Shown piece after piece: positions 1 through 5,145 of a DNA stretch of 5,145 bases. How positions within the stretch are numbered: position 1 is the first letter of the stretch; the number at the start of each line of letters is the position of its first letter. The position numbers and the translations under genes were made by a program. The stretch is from Gammaproteobacteria bacterium (GTDB lineage Bacteria; Pseudomonadota; Gammaproteobacteria; QOAV01). Where the stretch lies: assembly GCA_027067235.1 (NCBI GenBank), contig JALXFQ010000291.1:1-5145 (forward strand), written 5' to 3'. Below the pieces are notes generated by a model. It was given only the letters and a program-made list of their open reading frames with translations, was not told where the DNA came from and did not search any database.

Positions 1-2
1 GC

Positions 3-125
3 GCCATGGATATGATCAATCATCAGACCGGAAAATCCACTACCCTGACTTTTTCCGACTACCAGTTCGGCACCGGGCTGAGCGATCGGGATTTTGACCG
101 CAACGCCCTGAAACGGGCCCGCTGA
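3..125 (+). CDS. Outer membrane lipoprotein-sorting protein (LolA-like), C-terminal fragment
   Basis: This is the last 40 codons of a gene that begins left of the window; it stops with TGA at 123-125. The visible tail contains the stretch TTLTFSDYQFGTGLSDRDFD and ends in NALKRAR. That ending is typical of the periplasmic 'outer membrane lipoprotein-sorting protein' family, a LolA/LolB-like fold. Members are commonly encoded beside MMPL/RND-type exporters and are thought to carry lipid or lipoprotein cargo between the membranes. In the family the tail forms the last beta strands followed by 'GLSDRDF..N.L.R'. Only the C-terminus is visible, so the signal peptide and the upstream partner cannot be checked. 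The next gene starts four bases after the stop, so the two are probably on one transcript. The family call rests on recognising this C-terminal motif. Confidence 0.7.
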   Translation, partial: AMDMINHQTGKSTTLTFSDYQFGTGLSDRDFDRNALKRAR

Positions 126-129
126 TACA

Positions 130-702
130 GTGACCTCGCGACGCCAGCCGGTTTGCATCGAACTACCGGACTGGCTGTTCGACGCGCTGGATTTCCAGCG
201 TGCCTATGCGACCGGGGAACAACGCATGGCGCTGGCCATCAGCCTGTCGGCGCGCAACGTGGAACATGGCGGCGGCCCCTTCGGCGCCTGCGTATTCGAT
301 ATGCGCAATCACCAGCTGATCGCGGCCGGCGTCAATCGGGTAGAGCAAACGGGATTGTCTGTCGCCCATGCTGAAATGATGGCTCTGATGCAGGCCCAGC
401 GGCGTTTGCAATCCTGGACCCTGAGGGCGGACTCTGTGCCCGGTTGCGAGCTGGTGACCAGCTCGGAACCCTGTGTGCAGTGCTATGGCGGGATTTACTG
501 GTCGGGCATCAGGCAACTGGTTTGTGGCGCCCGCCGATCGGATGTCATGGCGCTGGGCTTCGACGAAGGCCCCAGGTCCGAAGACTGGACAGAATCGCTG
601 CAAAAGCACGGCACAGCGGTAAAAACAGACGTCCTGCGCGATGCTGCCGTCGAGGTTTTGCAAGCTTACAAAAAACGCGGCGGCCTGATCTACAATCCCT
701 GA
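130..702 (+). CDS. GuaD-like zinc-dependent nucleoside/nucleobase deaminase
   Basis: A 190-residue cytoplasmic enzyme of the cytidine/deoxycytidylate deaminase superfamily, which hydrolytically removes an amino group from a base or nucleoside. The zinc site is complete: HAE at residues 80-82 (His ligand and catalytic Glu) and PCxxC at 114-118 (two Cys ligands). GGGPFGA at 48-53 is the usual substrate-loop motif. GGIYWSGI after PCxxC and GFDEG near residues 143-147 resemble the GAIYWA and GFDD segments of bacterial guanine deaminase (GuaD), so guanine is the best guess for substrate. A cytosine or other base cannot be excluded. The start is GTG at 130, with no strong ribosome site. An in-frame ATG at 226 would remove about 32 residues including LPDWL (12-16), which I recall as common at the N-terminus of this subgroup, so GTG is preferred. 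It follows the LolA-like gene by 4 nt, suggesting translational coupling. Family confidence is high, substrate confidence low. Confidence 0.85.
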   Translation: MTSRRQPVCIELPDWLFDALDFQRAYATGEQRMALAISLSARNVEHGGGPFGACVFDMRNHQLIAAGVNRVEQTGLSVAHAEMMALMQAQRRLQSWTLRADSVPGCELVTSSEPCVQCYGGIYWSGIRQLVCGARRSDVMALGFDEGPRSEDWTESLQKHGTAVKTDVLRDAAVEVLQAYKKRGGLIYNP

Positions 703-714
703 AACACGTTTCTC

Positions 715-745
715 GCCACCCTGCGCGTGGCACAGGGATGTCCCT
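715..745 (+). terminator. Possible weak transcription terminator hairpins after the deaminase
   Basis: Thirteen bases after the deaminase stop, GCCAC (715-719) can pair with GTGGC (727-731) around a 7-nt loop. Next, AGGG (734-737) can pair with CCCT (742-745) around ATGT. The second stem is followed by TCATTTTCC, a poor U-tract. These could end the + strand transcript in the convergent gap, but neither is a canonical intrinsic terminator. Confidence 0.3.
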
Positions 746-747
746 TC

Positions 748-776
748 ATTTTCCATGGCTGTAAGCCATTGAAAAT
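748..776. repeat. Near-perfect inverted repeat (13-bp arms) between convergent genes
   Basis: The arms ATTTTCCATGGCT (748-760) and AGCCATTGAAAAT (764-776) pair at 12 of 13 positions around a 3-base loop (761-763), with one mismatch at 754/770. The structure lies between the ends of two convergent genes (702 on +, 808 on -). It could therefore act as a bidirectional terminator or as a barrier protecting mRNA 3' ends. No T-run follows it on either strand, so intrinsic termination is not certain. A protein-binding dyad is an alternative. Confidence 0.5.
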
Positions 777-807
777 ATCGCTAGCAACAACGGTGTTTTG
801 AAATTGG

Positions 808-2466
808 CTAGTCGTCCAGCAGCAACAGCCAGACCGGTGCCATGACATGACTTGGCCTGGTTGCCGTAGTCTTGCCAAACCAGGCTCCGACCTGCGCGTC
901 TGAAGACAGGGGCAGAGTACAGGACCCTGTGCCGGAGCAGGCGCCGCTCCAGCGCCGGAAACGCCAGCCGGAAGCCGCATGCGGGGTCAACGTAACACTG
1001 ATGCCCTGATCGTACGACCGCGTACAATCCGGCGGGCAGGCAATACCGGCGGGCGAACTGCTGACGCTGCCGGAGCCAGTGACCGAAACGGTCAGGGTAT
1101 GCTGCGTGACCGGATTGGCCTCGAATACGGCGCGTATGTATTTCAGCGATGTCATGGAAACCGTGCAAATTGCAGCCGTATTATCAGAGCAATCACTTTC
1201 CCAGCCCCATTCCTTGAAATGCCAGCCCGGCAGCGGGTGCGGGGTCAGTGAAACGTTGGCACCATGACTGATTTTTTGCAAGCAATTGGTATTCGAGAGA
1301 CAGTTGATGCCTGCAGGGTTGCTGGTAACACTGCCGGATCCCTCCACCTTTACCCATAAGGTTTCCATTGTTGCCGGAACGGGCTCGAATTCGGCGCTGA
1401 CGCTTTTGTTGGCGCTCATGGAAACCGTACAGCTGCCCGTACCGGAGCAGGCGCCGCTCCAGCGCTTGAGTCGTTGCCCGGCGGCCGGATGCGCGGTCAG
1501 AGTGACGCTGGTGCCTTGGTCATACGACTGGGAACAATCCCACGGACAGTCAATCCCGGCAGGCGAACTGCTGACGCTGCCGGAGCCGCTGACCGAAACG
1601 GTCAGGGTCTTGTTTACCGGAGTTGGAATGACTTCGAACACGGCGCTGACGCTTTTGTTGGCGGACATGGAAACCGTGCAGCTGCCCGTACCGGAACAGG
1701 CGCCGCTCCAGCGCTTGAGTCGCTGTCCGGCGGCCGGATGCGCGGTCAGGGTGACGCTGGTGCCCTGAGAATATGCCTGCGAACAGTCCGACGGACAGTC
1801 AATCCCGGCAGGCGAACTGCTGACGCTGCCGGAGCCCGTGACCGATACGGTCAGGGTCTTGTTGCTTCCACCGGTGCCGGTGCCACCGTAGATGTCCCTG
1901 AGGCCATTGATATCGTCTTGCAAGGGTTCGATAACATTGGATACATACGGCTGCATGATGGCATTGTTGATCGTTTCGTGGGCCAGCCCCAGGGCGTGCC
2001 CCAGTTCGTGTACAGCCACCCGCCGGAAATCCGTTTTGCTGTGGTTGTTGATGCTGTCGTCATACACACCCCAGCTGTGGTCCCGGCTATTGAACACGAT
2101 GTCCGTATCCGTTGTTCCACGACTGTTGGACCAGGTCGTAGTAACGGCCAGCGTGCTGCTGTTCCAGCCCCTGCCACAGTTGGTGGTTGAAAAACGATAG
2201 CTGTTTTTATAATCCGGATTGTGGCCACAGGGGTCAAAATAATCGGGAGTGCTGTGAGTAAAACTGAAGTTTGACAGGCCGTTCCACTTAGCCATGGCTT
2301 CGATGAAGGCGGCATCGAATGTATTGCTGTTTGTCTGTAGATGATAAGCGGCAGTCTTGTCAGGCCATGACGTTCCCTGCAACTGATACCCCGAAGCGGT
2401 AAGCACAGGCGCCAGAAGCAGTATCAGGGCGGCAAGGCGCCGCAACAGGCTGTTGTTGCAGGCCAT
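808..2466 (-). CDS. Secreted matrixin-family zinc metalloprotease with four InlB-B-like repeats
   Basis: A 552-residue exported protease. Residues 1-25 are a Sec signal peptide (positive LLRR, hydrophobic LAALILLLAPVL, likely cut near TAS|G) without a lipobox. Residues about 27-195 are a matrixin (metzincin) catalytic domain: zinc motif HELGHALGLAH at 153-163 with catalytic Glu154, a Met-turn NAIM ending at Met171, and a terminal helix DINGLRDIYG at 185-194. No Cys-switch propeptide precedes it; the domain starts almost at the signal cleavage site. Cys80 and Cys97 could form a disulfide. Residues 203-278, 286-361, 368-449 and 456-531 are four copies of a divergent InlB B-repeat-like domain (GSGSV..SPAGI.C...C...Y..GT.VTLT...G.....WSGACSGTG.C), each with four cysteines. 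Such repeats usually serve as stalks or adhesion modules. The tail ends in a short hydrophobic run, PVWLLLLDD. ATG lies 2 nt after the stop of the upstream secreted gene (TAA-CC-ATG), so translation is probably coupled. The natural substrate is unknown. Confidence 0.93.
   Translation of the reverse strand: MACNNSLLRRLAALILLLAPVLTASGYQLQGTSWPDKTAAYHLQTNSNTFDAAFIEAMAKWNGLSNFSFTHSTPDYFDPCGHNPDYKNSYRFSTTNCGRGWNSSTLAVTTTWSNSRGTTDTDIVFNSRDHSWGVYDDSINNHSKTDFRRVAVHELGHALGLAHETINNAIMQPYVSNVIEPLQDDINGLRDIYGGTGTGGSNKTLTVSVTGSGSVSSSPAGIDCPSDCSQAYSQGTSVTLTAHPAAGQRLKRWSGACSGTGSCTVSMSANKSVSAVFEVIPTPVNKTLTVSVSGSGSVSSSPAGIDCPWDCSQSYDQGTSVTLTAHPAAGQRLKRWSGACSGTGSCTVSMSANKSVSAEFEPVPATMETLWVKVEGSGSVTSNPAGINCLSNTNCLQKISHGANVSLTPHPLPGWHFKEWGWESDCSDNTAAICTVSMTSLKYIRAVFEANPVTQHTLTVSVTGSGSVSSSPAGIACPPDCTRSYDQGISVTLTPHAASGWRFRRWSGACSGTGSCTLPLSSDAQVGAWFGKTTATRPSHVMAPVWLLLLDD
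874..1860 (-). repeat. Four-unit tandem coding repeat in the metalloprotease
   Basis: Read along the gene, the units are at 1860-1633, 1611-1384, 1365-1120 and 1101-874. Units 1, 2 and 4 encode 76 residues each; unit 3 encodes about 82. Units 1 and 2, with a 249-bp period including a 7-residue linker, differ at 5 of 76 residues and at about 22 of 228 bases by my count, including long identical stretches. They therefore look like a recent duplication. Unit 4 keeps the WSGACSGTGSC core with nearly the same codons. Unit 3 is strongly diverged. The repeats are coding and are not an insertion element. Confidence 0.9.
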
Positions 2467-2468
2467 GG

Positions 2469-3008
2469 TTACAGCCGGTCCCTGATCATCTGTTTGAATG
2501 TGTCAACGTCGGGCGCATTTTCCAGTCCGGCCGGTTTTTTCAGGGAAGCGCCGCCGGCCGCGCCCGGTTCGGGAAAGGCAGGAACGACTTTTTTTCTGTT
2601 GGAGGCATCTTTGCGGATCAGATAATGCCCCTGCTGCCAGCCAAGTAACGGATGGACGGGTTCTCCTTTCAGGGTGGCTACAAAATAGATACCCGTTTCC
2701 CCGACAGTCGGCATGGTCATGTCCGAAACCCGCAGGGTGACGCCGTTGAGGGTGCCGCCAGCGAAACAGAGCCTGATCCTGGGCTGCGCATAGCTGCCCT
2801 TGATCACATCGATGATGCGAAACAGGAAATAGGTGCAGGGCTGCCCGGTATAGGGCGACGGCCGCACCGCTTTCGACAGCACCTCGCCCTCGAAAATCAG
2901 TTCCGATTGGCGGGCAAGAGCGTCCATGTCAACTTTCATGAAAGATGACGCCTGCGCCTGCCAGGCAATCAAAAAGAAAACAAGCAATCGACAGATTGAA
3001 GCAGTCAT
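2469..3008 (-). CDS. Small secreted protein of unassigned family, partner gene of the matrixin
   Basis: A 179-residue exported protein with no name I can assign. Residues 1-20 are a Sec signal peptide (hydrophobic LLVFFLIAW, cut after AQA), giving a mature protein starting SSFMKVD. The core, about residues 34-132, reads as alternating beta strands: SELIFEGEV (35-43), YFLFRIIDVIKG (60-71), RIRLCFAGG (77-85), VTLRVSD (90-96), a GE turn (103-104) and IYFVATL (107-113). GWQQGHYLI (123-131) follows. The layout suggests a small beta-barrel such as an OB/NTR-like fold. A Pro/Ala/Gly/Lys-rich linker (about 139-162) leads to a terminal helix FKQMIRDRL. Cys58 and Cys81 could pair. The start was set at ATG 3008 because it opens directly with the signal peptide; a GTG at 3068 would add 20 residues in front. 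Neither has a clear ribosome site. The gene ends 2 nt before the metalloprotease, and similar proteins are, to my recollection, found beside matrixins, so a role in folding, export, targeting or inhibition of the protease is inferred. Confidence 0.75.
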   Translation of the reverse strand: MTASICRLLVFFLIAWQAQASSFMKVDMDALARQSELIFEGEVLSKAVRPSPYTGQPCTYFLFRIIDVIKGSYAQPRIRLCFAGGTLNGVTLRVSDMTMPTVGETGIYFVATLKGEPVHPLLGWQQGHYLIRKDASNRKKVVPAFPEPGAAGGASLKKPAGLENAPDVDTFKQMIRDRL

Positions 3009-3226
3009 GTAGGTATGTGTCCGGGAAATTCTGGCCAGCCCGCGCCTGCATGATTCCCCCAGAGGCACCCGCAGCAGGTTTTCGGGATGTATGACTCAAT
3101 ATAGACGTTAGTTTGTCGATCGCCAGGGTATGATTTCACACTCTCTGATACAGCTTCCGGCTGGGGATGCTTTCAGAAAAAGACCCGATTCAGGCCGGGA
3201 GCATGCCGGCAGCGGCGCCGGAAATA
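3009..3226. other. Intergenic region between the TRAP operon and the matrixin operon
   Basis: This gap of about 218 bases must hold the promoter of the two-gene secreted protease unit if that unit is independently transcribed. The only -10-like element I see on the - strand is TATATT (forward 3098-3103), with TCGACA just upstream but too close (10-nt spacing) to be a -35. This is not strong enough to call a promoter. A weak terminator for the TRAP operon lies at 3177-3199. I see no operator, riboswitch or small gene here. Confidence 0.4.
3177..3199 (-). terminator. Candidate intrinsic terminator downstream of dctM
   Basis: On the - strand, 28 bases after the dctM stop, CCCG (3199-3196) can pair with CGGG (3187-3184) around an 8-nt loop. 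It is followed by TC and five T residues (3181-3177). An alternative overlapping stem pairs 3206-3210 with 3194-3198. The stem is short (4 bp), so termination may be partial, and read-through into the protease operon is possible. Confidence 0.4.
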
Positions 3227-4504
3227 CTACATGAATGCCAGACTCAGCCCCGACCAGTAGGTAATGGTCAGCGCGCAGGCCAGCAGAATCAGCATCATGG
3301 CGATGGTCGAGCGGTATATTTCGGTGATGGGGCGGTCAAACCGGTAGGAGGCGATGAACAGGTTCATCCCCACCGGCGGCGTCAGATAGCCCAGCTGCAT
3401 ATTGGCCAGGAAAATGATGCCCAGATGTACCGGGTGGATGCCGTATCCCATTGCCACGGGCACGATCAGCGGCACCATGATGACGATGGCGGAAAATACG
3501 TCCAGTATGGCTCCCAGCGCCAGTAAAAACACGTTCAGCAGCATCAGGAATGTCAGCTTGCTGTGCACATGCAGTTTGATCCAGTCAAACAGCCGGGAAG
3601 GAACTTCCGCATCCACCAGGTAATTGGTCATGGCCAGGGCTGATGCCAGTATCAGCAGGATACCGCCAATCATGGTCATGGAGTCCTTCACCACTTCCGG
3701 CAGTTGTCTGAGGCTGACCTCGCGGTAGATGAATACTTCCACGATGATCAGATAAAAGGCGGTAACGGCCGCCGCTTCCGATACCGCGAAGACGCCACCA
3801 AAAATACCGCCCAGCACGATGAACGGCAACGGTATCTCCCAGATGGCGTTACGCACGGCGGCCAGTACTTCCCTGCCGCTGAGCCGGGTGCGGGGAACGG
3901 GATGCCTGCGTGTTACCCACATGCCCCAGAGATAGAGAGCGACGATCATCAGCAGGGTCGGCAGTATACCGGCGACAAAAGCCTGTTTTACCGAAATACT
4001 CTGTTCCAGATTCAGCTGTTGCACGATCACCACATAGAGTATCAGCGGCAGCGAAGGCGGTAGCAACAGCCCCAGACTGCCGGACGTGGTTACCAGCCCC
4101 AGGCTGAAACGCTCCGGATAAGCTTCAGATTTTAGCGCGGGTAACAGCAGCGCCCCGAGGGCGACGATAGTCACACCGGTAGCGCCGGTAAATGAGGTGA
4201 ACATGGCGCTGGCGACCAGAGTGACCAGAACCAGCTCGTCCGGCAACCAGCCGAGCAGGGAGCGCGACAGCCGCAGCGTACGTTCGGAGGTGTTGCTCTT
4301 GCCTATCAGATAACCGGAAAAAGTGAACAGGGGCAGGGACAGCAACAGCGGTGTGCTGGTAAGACGGTACAGCTCGATGGGAATGACGGCAAGATCGATT
4401 TCCTGCGCGGTAAAGCCCAGTATCGCCACGGACAGTATGATGGCGAACAGCGGCGCGCCAAACCAGGCCAGGGCCAGCAGTATTGTGATGCCGACAAGCA
4501 GCAT
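3227..4504 (-). CDS. dctM: TRAP transporter large permease subunit (DctM family)
   Basis: A 425-residue inner membrane protein of usual DctM length. It forms the ion-coupled translocation unit of a tripartite ATP-independent periplasmic transporter together with DctQ. It is almost wholly hydrophobic, with about a dozen predicted membrane segments and two similar halves. Family signatures include SFTGATGVTIVALG (104-117), SGSLGLLLPPS (141-151, the first re-entrant loop), GGVFAVSEAAAVTAFY (236-251), LDVFSAIVIMVPLIVPV (344-360) and LANMQLGYLTPPVGMNLF (366-383, the second re-entrant loop). The start is ATG at 4504, whose first base is the last base of the dctQ TGA (TGATG), so translation is coupled. 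The frame stays open upstream to 5086 but that part is out-of-frame dctQ sequence. The gene ends in TAG at 3229-3227. Transport is normally driven by a sodium or proton gradient; the solute cannot be read from this subunit. Confidence 0.95.
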   Translation of the reverse strand: MLLVGITILLALAWFGAPLFAIILSVAILGFTAQEIDLAVIPIELYRLTSTPLLLSLPLFTFSGYLIGKSNTSERTLRLSRSLLGWLPDELVLVTLVASAMFTSFTGATGVTIVALGALLLPALKSEAYPERFSLGLVTTSGSLGLLLPPSLPLILYVVIVQQLNLEQSISVKQAFVAGILPTLLMIVALYLWGMWVTRRHPVPRTRLSGREVLAAVRNAIWEIPLPFIVLGGIFGGVFAVSEAAAVTAFYLIIVEVFIYREVSLRQLPEVVKDSMTMIGGILLILASALAMTNYLVDAEVPSRLFDWIKLHVHSKLTFLMLLNVFLLALGAILDVFSAIVIMVPLIVPVAMGYGIHPVHLGIIFLANMQLGYLTPPVGMNLFIASYRFDRPITEIYRSTIAMMLILLACALTITYWSGLSLAFM

Positions 4505-4989
4505 CAGTCTGGCGCGCGGTTTGTGGTCAGTATTGCCTTGAACGCGGCGGCCAGATAGCGCAGGGCGATAACAGCAAAACCGACAGGTAATATGCTCTGC
4601 GCCAGCCACACCGGTACGACGGCGAAAGCCATTTCGCCATCCGCATACTCCATTTGCACCAGATTCAGGCTGTACCAGGCTACCACGGCGCAAATAAGGG
4701 CCGTACACAGGTAGATGAAGCTGCGCACGCGCCGGCGGTTGCCATCGGAAAGCAGGCGCTGGCCCAGGTCGATATTCAGGTGGTGGTCGTCGCGCGCCGC
4801 GTACATGCCGCCGATCATGGCCAGCCACAATACCGCGATGCGCAGAAAGCTGTCGGCCCAGACCACGCCGGTGTCGAAAAACAGGCGCAGAAAAATCTGC
4901 ACAACAGCGACGCCGATCACCAGCAGCAGCGAGGCGACCAGCAGGCTGTCTTCCAGCCGCCGCAAAACATGCCGTGCCCGGGAGAACAT
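4504..4989 (-). CDS. dctQ: TRAP transporter small permease subunit (DctQ family)
   Basis: A 161-residue inner membrane protein, typical in size for DctQ, the four-helix scaffold subunit that packs against DctM. Four hydrophobic segments lie at about 13-35, 45-65, 88-110 and 125-150. Family features include the amphipathic start (RLEDSLLVASLLLVIGVAVVQIFLR), WADSFLRIAVLWLAMIGG (44-61) and, in the loop after helix 2, AARDDHHLNIDL (64-75), matching the common A...HI.ID pattern. The frame is open further upstream to 5103, but the ATG at 4989 is preferred. It begins exactly 2 nt after the stop of the upstream dctP (TAA-GC-ATG), and the extension would be Arg/Pro/Ala-rich antisense-like sequence overlapping dctP. 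It overlaps dctM by 1 nt. Function and location are known from the family; the substrate is unknown. Confidence 0.93.
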   Translation of the reverse strand: MFSRARHVLRRLEDSLLVASLLLVIGVAVVQIFLRLFFDTGVVWADSFLRIAVLWLAMIGGMYAARDDHHLNIDLGQRLLSDGNRRRVRSFIYLCTALICAVVAWYSLNLVQMEYADGEMAFAVVPVWLAQSILPVGFAVIALRYLAAAFKAILTTNRAPD

Positions 4990-4991
4990 GC

Positions 4992-5145
4992 TTATTTGCT
5001 GCGGTATCGTTGCAGCAGCGCGTCCACGCGGTCGACGATTTGCTGGCTGACGACGCCTTCCTCGATGACGCGCTGCTGGGCGGCATGGGCGTATTTCAGC
5101 CACTCCTTTCTCTGTGTTTGCGAGGGCCGGACAAACTGAATACCC
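4992..5145 (-). CDS. dctP: TRAP transporter substrate-binding protein (DctP family), C-terminal fragment
   Basis: The last 50 codons of a gene entering from the right edge and ending in TAA at 4994-4992. The visible end reads GIQFVRPSQTQRKEWLKYAH and continues to VDALLQRYRSK. This fits the C-terminal helices of DctP-type periplasmic solute receptors, where a residue pattern like 'G..f..PS..q...W...a' is followed by two amphipathic helices. The position directly upstream of dctQ and dctM, 2 nt from dctQ, gives most of the support. The ligand-binding part, including the usual arginine that grips a carboxylate, lies outside the window, so the substrate cannot be inferred. The operon promoter is also outside. 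Confidence 0.8.
   Translation of the reverse strand, partial: GIQFVRPSQTQRKEWLKYAHAAQQRVIEEGVVSQQIVDRVDALLQRYRSK

Noticed and set aside
874..1860. CRISPR-like or mobile-element-like repeats
   Set aside because: The repeats are about 250 bp, in frame, and encode a known type of secreted repeat domain. There are no spacers, terminal inverted repeats or transposase.
1286..2190. Long open frames on the + strand (1286-1768 and 1474-2190) with internal amino-acid repeats
   Set aside because: They lie antisense to the metalloprotease. Their repetitiveness is simply the mirror image of the coding repeats, and they have no ribosome site or recognisable domain.
2212..2232. PCGHNPD at residues 79-85 of the protease, resembling the matrixin cysteine switch PRCGxPD
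   Set aside because: It lies inside the catalytic domain rather than in a propeptide, has an extra residue and lacks the arginine. Cys80 is more likely to pair with Cys97.
3009..3068. GTG start at 3068 for the small secreted protein
   Set aside because: It would place 20 polar residues before a well-formed signal peptide. The ATG at 3008 starts right at the signal peptide. Neither start has a clear ribosome site, so some doubt remains.
3098..3103. TATATT as a -10 element for the protease operon
   Set aside because: No -35 hexamer at 16-18 nt spacing matches well, so it is mentioned only as a possibility in the intergenic entry.
4505..5086. N-terminal extension of the dctM reading frame up to 5086
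   Set aside because: The extension is Arg/Pro-rich out-of-frame dctQ and dctP sequence. DctM homology begins at the ATG at 4504, which overlaps the dctQ stop.
4990..5103. N-terminal extension of dctQ to 5103
   Set aside because: It overlaps the dctP C-terminus in another frame and is Arg/Ala-rich. The ATG at 4989 sits 2 nt after the dctP stop and gives a normal-length DctQ.

Overview
The window looks like an ordinary chromosomal stretch of a Gram-negative proteobacterium, most likely a gammaproteobacterium. It is moderately GC-rich and tightly packed, with an outer-membrane lipoprotein-sorting (LolA-like) protein, Sec-exported proteins and a tripartite TRAP transporter. There are no RNA genes, insertion sequences, CRISPR arrays or phage genes. 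Nothing in the sequence fixes the genus.

Layout. The left end (1-702, + strand) holds the last 40 codons of a LolA-like outer membrane lipoprotein-sorting protein. Four bases later a GuaD-like zinc nucleoside deaminase follows, started by GTG. A short convergent intergenic region (703-807) contains several hairpins. The middle (808-3008, - strand) is a two-gene unit: a small secreted protein of unassigned family (2469-3008), then, after only two bases, a secreted matrixin-type zinc metalloprotease (808-2466). The protease has a catalytic domain followed by four cysteine-bearing InlB-B-like repeats. The right end (3227-5145, - strand) is a TRAP transporter operon read from right to left: the C-terminus of the substrate-binding protein DctP, then the small permease DctQ, then the large permease DctM. 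Gene junctions there are 2 nt and a 1-nt overlap.

How the genes work together. The TRAP genes make one solute:cation symporter; its substrate cannot be told from this window. The matrixin and the small secreted protein are probably co-transcribed and translationally coupled, and both are exported, so they probably act together outside the cytoplasm. The most interesting idea here is that the small protein has the layout of an NTR/TIMP-like OB-fold domain and could be a cognate inhibitor, chaperone or adaptor of the protease. This rests on pattern recognition and operon context, not on a computed homology. The deaminase and the LolA-like protein share a transcript by position, but no functional link is evident.
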